From JANLTP01 sp031363055 (lineage in GTDB: Bacteria; Pseudomonadota; Gammaproteobacteria; Burkholderiales; Burkholderiaceae_E): 64,000 nt of DNA. Under the pieces are notes generated by a model. That model worked only from the letters and a program-made list of their open reading frames with translations, was not told where the DNA came from and did not search any database. The stretch is taken from assembly GCA_031363055.1 (NCBI GenBank), contig JANLTP010000024.1:1-64000 (forward strand), written 5' to 3'. The translations under genes and the position numbers were made by a program. Shown here in pieces: positions 58,502 through 64,000 of the stretch. The stretch's first letter is position 1. The number at the start of each line of letters is the position of its first letter.

Positions 58502-59461
58502 TCAGGTCCGACTCATCGAGCCAATCGCCGGCAATTTCGCAATAAATCCGTGCACCGCTTGCGAAAATCCAACGGGATTCAAGATGGGCGCCAAATATCC
58601 ACCCGGTATGAGTGCATGCGGTGCTTTGGCAAAACGGGCCGCGAGGATATCGTTGATCGCACGGCTACTGTCGCGCCCGAACGCACCCGATATCAAATTC
58701 ACCGGGATATTCAATCGGGATAGCCTTGATTCGTCGAGTGCCGGATTATCGCGGTACATTTTGAGCAGCATCGGCAGGCATCGTGCATTCGACTGAAACA
58801 TTGCTCGAGTCCAAGTCGGCAAAAAGTGGGATTCACTGCCGACGTACCGTTTCAAAAAGAGATCATACGCGCGCGCGGCTCGAGCGTCGGCCAGATTCCG
58901 ACCGATCAGATCGATCAGTTGGCGATCTTCGGCCACAGCCTTGCGAAAACCCGGATCTTCAAAAACCAGACCAAGCTCACTGGGGTTCGAGATCGTAATC
59001 GAGGAGGCGATCCCTGGATGAAGCGCAGCAGCCAGCATGGCGACATTGGCGCCAAAATCGTGCCCAACCAAATGCACAGGAACGGGAAACATTTTCTTGG
59101 TCAGCGTGGCCAGATCCGCAGCATGTTGCAGCAAGCTATATTGCAAGTAACCCTCGACGTTGCGAGTTTGTTTTGCGTGCCTGCCAGCTTGAGCGTCGTG
59201 GCCGCGAAGGTTGTACGAGAGGATCGTGAATTTATCTCTGAGCGACTCCGTCACTGGCCACCAAAACCTCATATCGGCGTTGGCGCCATGCACCAGCAGG
59301 ATGACTGGCCCGGAGCCCGATTCGAGCGTTGGAAGTTCCGTATCGCCCATATCAACCGGGCGCAACACTGAGCTGTTCGACTTTGCCCAAACAGGAATCA
59401 GGCCGGCACCCGCAGAAGCCATGAGTGATTCCAGAAATATTCGTCTGAAGTTCCTGATCAT
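58502..59461 (-). CDS. secreted alpha/beta hydrolase with Asp nucleophile
   Basis: A 319-residue protein with a possible twin-arginine signal (FRRIFLESLMASAGAG), the oxyanion region LLVHGANADMRFWWP and the elbow GHDFGANVAM. Asp at the nucleophile position is typical of dehalogenase/epoxide-hydrolase-like members. The expected catalytic His near the C-terminus is not obvious: the local motif reads IPGGYLAPILNP, with Tyr where I would expect GGH. The gene is full length, in a region of broken genes, so it may be recently inactivated or use a different His. A weak GGAG-like site precedes the ATG. Confidence 0.8.
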   Translation of the reverse strand: MIRNFRRIFLESLMASAGAGLIPVWAKSNSSVLRPVDMGDTELPTLESGSGPVILLVHGANADMRFWWPVTESLRDKFTILSYNLRGHDAQAGRHAKQTRNVEGYLQYSLLQHAADLATLTKKMFPVPVHLVGHDFGANVAMLAAALHPGIASSITISNPSELGLVFEDPGFRKAVAEDRQLIDLIGRNLADARAARAYDLFLKRYVGSESHFLPTWTRAMFQSNARCLPMLLKMYRDNPALDESRLSRLNIPVNLISGAFGRDSSRAINDILAARFAKAPHALIPGGYLAPILNPVGFSQAVHGFIAKLPAIGSMSRT

Positions 59462-59587
59462 GATCGACTCCTTTTGATTGTCAGACCGATCTGATCGTCA
59501 GATTAAGGCCTCCAACAGCTCAATTGGTGTGAATACCGGATGATCGAATGTGCGAAATTCACACCGTTTTCTAATGGTGGAATGTAT

Positions 59588-60061
59588 TTAGATTCGGCCG
59601 GATCCGTTGGCAAGGCGAGGCACCAACCGCACGGCGTTGTCGCGCTCGATCGCCCTCAAGTCGGCCGTGTCCAGTCCGAACGCATGCAGCCCCTTCAATG
59701 ACGTATCGATCGTTCCGGCGGACGGAAAATCAGTGCCGAACAGTATTTGCGAGACCGGCGCCGGCATACGGGTGGCTACACGATCACCGAAACATAGACC
59801 AGGATTGGTGATTGAAAGCATCGCCGTGCGGGTGCCGTTTTTGTCCATGTCATCGATCGATTGTGCGGGCGCCCAGTCACGTGCTCGAACGTTCAGTCGT
59901 TCGCGATGGGCGACCGTCTTCACCCAACCGGGTGAGGTCACGTGGTGCTGAATATCGATCTGGAACGGCTTGGCATAATCGACGCCTGCCGATTGCGCCG
60001 ATGAGGGTTGACAATGCGTGACGGCGGCTGCGCCAGCGGCCAGAGCACTCGAGAGAAATCC
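59588..60061 (-). pseudogene. amidohydrolase-2 family gene, truncated and internally deleted
   Basis: The frame reads GFLSSALAAGAAAVTHCQPS, a Tat-like signal, then DIQHHVTSPGW, the start of an amidohydrolase barrel. It runs to LSITNPGLCFGD, then jumps in frame to PVSQILFGTDFP and ends LRAIERDNAVRLVPRL. About 200 central residues with metal ligands are missing compared with the usual ~330-residue enzymes. The codon before GFLSS is TGA; a CGA there would give SRRGFLSS, the Tat consensus, so a nonsense change is likely. Confidence 0.75.
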
Positions 60062-60601
60062 TCAGCGCGATGGACCGTCGGCTGCTACGCAGCGAAGGGT
60101 AAATGGCGCCGCCCCCAACGGTCCCTTGACCTCGCCGGATATTGATTGTCTCCTGACCTCAGCATTGATTTCGACATCCATCGGCAAGGGTTGGCTGACC
60201 TTGCGCTCACCTATCGGAGACACCATGCCGTCGTTCGAATGTTGACCGATGTCCATTGCCACCGGCTGGCCCATATTTTGGCAGCGATCTCGTTCCCGCC
60301 CGACGTCAGTTACGTCGGCCACTTCGAACATGAAGTGGCGCATGCGTTTGGCGCCTGGAATCTGCGCGAACGCGATTGAATGATGGCGCGGGTTGATGTG
60401 CAGGAATGCAATCTCGGCGCTCATGTCGGCTGACAGCTTCAGTCGTACATAGTCGCTGATCGCCATGCCGAACACCCGCTGCGTGAATTCGAGCGACTTG
60501 GCATACTGCGACGCTGGGAAGAGCGCATGGCCGGGCCCGCCAGCACCGGTGACAAAGCTCGAATGTACGCGGCCGGATACGAATCGTTCGGAGCTCAACA
60601 T
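60062..60601 (-). pseudogene. extradiol ring-cleavage dioxygenase (BphC-type) remnant fused to foreign tail
   Basis: Residues ~10-125 (GRVHSSFVTG, SLEFTQRVFGMAISDYVRLK, AEIAFLHINPRHHSIAF, KRMRHFMFEV, MDIGQHSNDGM) match the C-terminal catalytic domain of two-domain extradiol dioxygenases, including a His and a Glu-like ligand region. The N-terminal domain is absent. After HSNDGMVS the sequence changes to an unrelated ~50-residue tail instead of the expected FYGVTPSGF. The frame continues past a TGA into the amidohydrolase signal. It reads as a deletion fusion of neighbouring genes. Confidence 0.7.
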
Positions 60602-60654
60602 CTACCCGCAAAAGGCTTCAGGGCGAAGCCTTCCTCTGCGATTCGCACTTTGCC

Positions 60655-61098
60655 TTTCGTACCCTGTCCAGCCAGAATCCACGTGTTCGCTTGTCGATCG
60701 GCGAGGCGGCGTTTCCGGACGCCGAGCCACTGCTGCGCAGCGGGCGCATTGATTTTTTGGTCGATCCGCGACCCGGACCGCCGGTGGCGCGAGAATACCG
60801 GGTCAAATTGCTGTATCGGAACCAGCGCCAGGTGTTCGCGCGGATTGGCCATCCGCTACGCGCAACAACCCGATTATCGGCGCTACAAGACTTACCGTGG
60901 TTGTGTAACGGTCTGCTCGCACGCGCGGAACAAGATCTCGAGGATTTGTTCACTCGTTACCGGCAGACGCCGCCGCGCGAAACGATTCCGGCGCCGGATA
61001 TCGTCCTGATTCAGAAGGCCGGACTACCGTTGCCGCCGGCAGCCGAGTTGTTTGCGCAACTGCCGTGCCGACAGCAAGGACAACACATACCATCATGA
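60655..61098 (+). pseudogene. LysR-type regulator remnant (effector domain only)
   Basis: From RTLSSQNPRVRLSIGEAAFP onward this is a LysR substrate-binding domain, with DFLVDPRPGPPV, LYRNQRQVFARIGHPL and ALQDLPWLCNGLL. The DNA-binding N-terminus is missing upstream. Near 61000 it jumps to IVLIQKAGLPLPPAAELFAQL, the usual C-terminus, omitting about 50 residues. It is divergent from the dioxygenase and amidohydrolase remnants and probably once regulated them. Confidence 0.75.
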
Positions 61099-61289
61099 TT
61101 TGGTCCACTATCGGCGTCTAAACACGTTGTAAAACGCCGCGACTACCCTGTGCCGATCAGTTGAATTAAAGTCACGCACGTGCGTTGAACGGGCCGGCTT
61201 CGCAGGTGGTCAAACAGGGTGCCTGGAGATGAACAAGCCGTGCTGATTCGATCGCAAGACAGAGCGCAAGAAAAGATCCAACGAAGCTG

Positions 61290-63224
61290 ATGTGTGCGGT
61301 TGCGGGAATCCTGTCGGCGACGCCGATCGACGCTGCGCGTATCTTCGACATGACGTTGATTCAACTGCACCGAGGACCCGACGGCAGCGGTCATGTGTTG
61401 TTCCGTGGCGATCACATCTCTGCCGTAGTCGAAACCCCCGATCAGCTCGAATCTGCGAGCACCATCGCACAAGTTGCGCTGGGGCATCGGCGGCTGGCCA
61501 TTCTGGATCGCTCGCCAGCGGCACGCCAACCCATGTCTTATGCGAACAACCGCTATTGGCTGACCTACAACGGCGAAATTTATAACTACCTTGAATTGCG
61601 CGATGAGTTACGCGAACTCGGTCACTCGTTTCGTACCAGCAGCGACAGCGAAGTCGTTCTAGCTGCGTTCGCCGCCTGGGGAACCGGCTGCTTCGCCCGG
61701 TTCAACGGTATGTGGGGTATGGCCATCTGGGATACCGATAAACGAACGCTCACTCTGGCACGCGACCGATTCGGCGAGAAACCGGTCTACTACAGCACGG
61801 TCAACGATCGCCTGATCTTTGCGTCCGAGATCAAGGCGCTGTTCGCCAGTGGACTGATTCGCCCGGAATTGAATCGCGCCGCTGCTCGAGACTTTTTCCA
61901 GTACGAAACGCTGAATCACACAAATGATTCATTCTTCGTCAACGTCCAATCACTTCCTGCCGGCAGTTTTGCAGTCGTCAAACTCGAAGACCCGACACGT
62001 CTGGTGGCACTGCCGTACTGGCAATTAGAAGCTGTCGACTCACGCTTGAGTTTTCAGGACGCCTCGGCCCGGTTTCGAGCGCTGTTCGAATCATCGGTCG
62101 CGCTTCGAATGCGCAGCGATGTCGCCGTCGGCTCTTGTCTGTCGGGTGGACTTGATTCGTCGGCGATTGCCTGTCAGATGTCGCAATTCGAATCATCATC
62201 GCCGATCAACACCTTTACATCGGGATCATCCGACCCGCGCTTTGACGAAACTCGTTGGGCGAAAATAGTCTCCGATGCGCTCGGTACGCGAGCCCATCAC
62301 ACGACCTTGTGCCAGCAGACCCTGCTTGACGATCTGGAATCACTGCTCTGGCATCAGGAAGAACCGTTCAACAGCGTCGGCACCTTCGCGCAGTGGCAAG
62401 TCATGCGCTGCGCTCGTCAGGCCGGCGTCCCCGTTCTGCTGGACGGCCAGGGTGCCGATGAGATCATGATGGGGTACAAGAAGTTCTACCTCTGGCATCT
62501 GCGCTCACTAGCCGCACGCGGCCAATGGATCAGCGCGGCCAACGAGGCCGTTGCGTTGGCGCTTCGCGGCGATCGCGGCGTGCTTCGGTGGCGCGAAGGC
62601 ATTCGATACTGGCCAGAGTTATTGCGGCCAAAAGGCCATTTGCTGAGCGACTATATGATCGGCAACCATCTGCTTGGAGGCGATTTGCTCGGAGGCGATC
62701 TGCCACGCGATGCAAGCGCCAGCGCAGGTTCGTTTCATCGCTCGAGCGCCAACGTGAGCCTCTTGCAACGTCAAATGGATGATCTGAGCCGCTTCAGTTT
62801 GCCGGTCCTGTTGCGACACGAGGACCGTAATTCAATGGCCTGGTCAGTCGAATCCCGAGTGCCTTTCCTCGATCACCGTCTGGTCGAATTTCTGCTCGGA
62901 CTGCCGGTCGAGTTCAATTTACGATCGGGTCAAACCAAGGCGCTGCTGCGCCATGCGTTCGCGGGTGCGCTGCCCGAGGCGGTCTTGAATCGGCGCGACA
63001 AGATGGGCTACGCAACACCGCAAAGCGTCTGGATGCAAGGGCCGCTGGGTGTGAGAATGCTGGAGGAACTCAACGAGTCGAAGCTGGCATCATCGATGCT
63101 TGATGTGCGCGAATTCACGAAACGCTGGCACACGGCGTCGCCGGCGCGACGCGTCGCCATGCAGGCGAGTCTTTTTCGAGCCGGGATATTTGCAAGTTGG
63201 GCGCGACGATTTTCGGTGCAGTGA
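61290..63224 (+). CDS. asnB: asparagine synthase (glutamine-hydrolysing)
   Basis: A 644-residue enzyme. The N-terminal glutaminase domain starts MCAVAGIL with the nucleophile Cys2; family members usually have Gly at position 3. Further motifs are RRLAILDRSPAA, TYNGEIYNYLELR and GMWGMAIWD. The synthetase domain has the PP-loop SGGLDSSAIA and DGQGADEIMMGYKKF. It makes asparagine or amidates a related substrate, as in exopolysaccharide clusters. A short in-frame repeat encodes LLGGDLLGGD near residue 465. It is the first intact gene after the pseudogene region. Confidence 0.93.
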   Translation: MCAVAGILSATPIDAARIFDMTLIQLHRGPDGSGHVLFRGDHISAVVETPDQLESASTIAQVALGHRRLAILDRSPAARQPMSYANNRYWLTYNGEIYNYLELRDELRELGHSFRTSSDSEVVLAAFAAWGTGCFARFNGMWGMAIWDTDKRTLTLARDRFGEKPVYYSTVNDRLIFASEIKALFASGLIRPELNRAAARDFFQYETLNHTNDSFFVNVQSLPAGSFAVVKLEDPTRLVALPYWQLEAVDSRLSFQDASARFRALFESSVALRMRSDVAVGSCLSGGLDSSAIACQMSQFESSSPINTFTSGSSDPRFDETRWAKIVSDALGTRAHHTTLCQQTLLDDLESLLWHQEEPFNSVGTFAQWQVMRCARQAGVPVLLDGQGADEIMMGYKKFYLWHLRSLAARGQWISAANEAVALALRGDRGVLRWREGIRYWPELLRPKGHLLSDYMIGNHLLGGDLLGGDLPRDASASAGSFHRSSANVSLLQRQMDDLSRFSLPVLLRHEDRNSMAWSVESRVPFLDHRLVEFLLGLPVEFNLRSGQTKALLRHAFAGALPEAVLNRRDKMGYATPQSVWMQGPLGVRMLEELNESKLASSMLDVREFTKRWHTASPARRVAMQASLFRAGIFASWARRFSVQ

Positions 63225-63260
63225 TTCCCGGTACAGTGATTCTCGAAACAGCGATTCTTC
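63216..63260. repeat. 15-bp tandem repeat over the asnB stop codon
   Basis: Three 15-base units of the gtacagtgattctcg type begin in the last codons of asnB. The first unit contains the stop codon (CAG TGA). Copy-number change would not alter the protein because each unit recreates the stop. Confidence 0.65.
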
Positions 63261-63286
63261 GTACGGCTAATCACCCGTTCGCGTGA

Positions 63287-64000
63287 TTACTGCGACGGCA
63301 TCCGCGAGAGCGCACGTACCCACCAGAAAAACGACAAGCCACCGAGTGCACCCACGATCGACAGCGCAAAGCCGGCGTAATAGGCGCCGGTCAGATCATG
63401 CAGATAACCGCTCGCCCAGGAACCGGTCGCCGCTCCAGCACCCATACCCAGCAACACCATACCGTAGACCCGGCCCATTGCACCTGGAAAATGGCGCGCG
63501 GCCAATACGGCGACCAGCGGCGCGCGCGACCCTTGCATGGTACCGAACAGCAGCGCAAACGCGGCGATGAAGACGACCGAAGGGTAAAGAGCCGCGAATG
63601 CCAACATGACGACACCGGCAATCGAAGCACCGTAGGACAAGGTGGCGACCCATCGTTCGCCGAAGCGTTCGGCCAACGCACCTGCACCGAGATTGCCGAT
63701 GATCGATAACATGCCCACCAATCCGAAGATCGTCGCCGCCAGCAGCGCCGAGTAACCGGCATCGATGAGGTAAGCCACCAACTGCACCTGGATCGTGAAG
63801 GTGGCGACCGAAGTGCAGAACATGACGCCCGCGAGCGCCCAGAACACATGCGAGCGCAGCGCGCGGGCAATGGTCCAGGCAGCCTGCGACTGGACTCTGG
63901 AGGCAGTTGCAGCAACCACTTCTGGTGAGCCCGCCTCGATTCGCCGCCACGGCAAAAGCAACAGCATGGGCAAGATGACTACCACCAGCAGCACGCCGAT
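63287..64000 (-). CDS. MFS transporter, C-terminal part (runs off the window)
   Basis: At least 235 residues with about seven membrane helices, representing the second half of a 12-helix major facilitator protein. LRSHVFWALAGVMFCTS starts the second bundle, and GNLGAGALAERFGERWVATL is the typical cytoplasmic loop after a helix. The 5' end lies beyond position 64000. The substrate is unknown; many such proteins in Burkholderiales are monocarboxylate-type transporters. It converges with asnB. Confidence 0.9.
   Translation of the reverse strand: MGVLLVVVILPMLLLLPWRRIEAGSPEVVAATASRVQSQAAWTIARALRSHVFWALAGVMFCTSVATFTIQVQLVAYLIDAGYSALLAATIFGLVGMLSIIGNLGAGALAERFGERWVATLSYGASIAGVVMLAFAALYPSVVFIAAFALLFGTMQGSRAPLVAVLAARHFPGAMGRVYGMVLLGMGAGAATGSWASGYLHDLTGAYYAGFALSIVGALGGLSFFWWVRALSRMPSQ

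Noticed and set aside
63268..63289. 7-bp stem between asnB and the MFS gene as a terminator
   Set aside because: Perfect stem but no T tract on either strand; left unassigned.

Overview
The window looks like chromosome of a betaproteobacterium, most likely Burkholderiales. It is GC-rich and carries four orphan Bug/TctC-type periplasmic receptors, several CoA-thioester enzymes (acyl-CoA dehydrogenases, CaiB, HpcH/HpaI-type lyases, MmgE/PrpD), a complete kdpFABC potassium pump and a CTGT-N8-ACAG LexA box. The taxon is inferred from gene content; no rRNA or tRNA gene was seen.

Layout. 0.2-3.3 kb: hydrolase, acyl-CoA dehydrogenase and CoA-ester lyase. 3.3-5.4 kb: accessory patch with a ParE/RelE-Phd toxin-antitoxin pair, a second divergent copy of the lyase gene's 3' end, and an AAA+ ATPase with DUF4143. 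5.4-9.2 kb: Bug receptor, 2-hydroxyacid dehydrogenase, second lyase and a cupin. 9.4-12.3 kb: LexA-box-controlled operon of a radical SAM protein and a DUF4130-UdgX protein. 12.7-16.9 kb: cbb3-type oxidase operon with a CcoS-like N-terminus on CcoN and a one-haem third subunit. 17-26.4 kb: DUF1275 protein, aldo/keto reductase, then a deaminase joined to a transglutaminase / ATP-grasp / alpha-E / DUF2126 peptide-modification operon. 26.5-30 kb: FrhB-like reductase, hydrolase, second DUF4143 ATPase. 30.1-41.2 kb: Bug receptor, kdp locus with a broken kdpD, and an ABC-F protein. 41.4-44.5 kb: broken MATE gene coupled to an aldo/keto reductase and an Old Yellow Enzyme. 44.6-53.4 kb: GST, HCCA-isomerase-like protein, Bug receptor, GGDEF-EAL protein, MmgE/PrpD and a ferredoxin-CaiB-acyl-CoA dehydrogenase operon. 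53.6-55.1 kb: IS605-type element whose TnpB has lost its centre. 55.2-57.4 kb: Bug receptor and EamA transporter. 57.5-61.1 kb: gene graveyard. 61.3-64 kb: asparagine synthase and a truncated MFS gene.

The main large-scale pattern is deletion scarring. kdpD, the MATE gene, tnpB, a beta-propeller-like gene, an amidohydrolase and a LysR gene have each lost internal blocks, and a dioxygenase has lost its terminal parts. The remaining blocks still read as recognisable protein. Two gene 3' ends (lyase, amidohydrolase) are also present as short divergent second copies. This could be recent deletion-driven erosion or an assembly problem; read mapping would tell.

The best candidates for new biology are the SOS-boxed radical SAM/UdgX pair with a possible beta-clamp-binding tail, the deaminase built into the ATP-grasp/transglutaminase operon, and the inverted repeats placed at the start codons of both DUF4143 ATPases. 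Family calls come from reading motifs; no database search was run.
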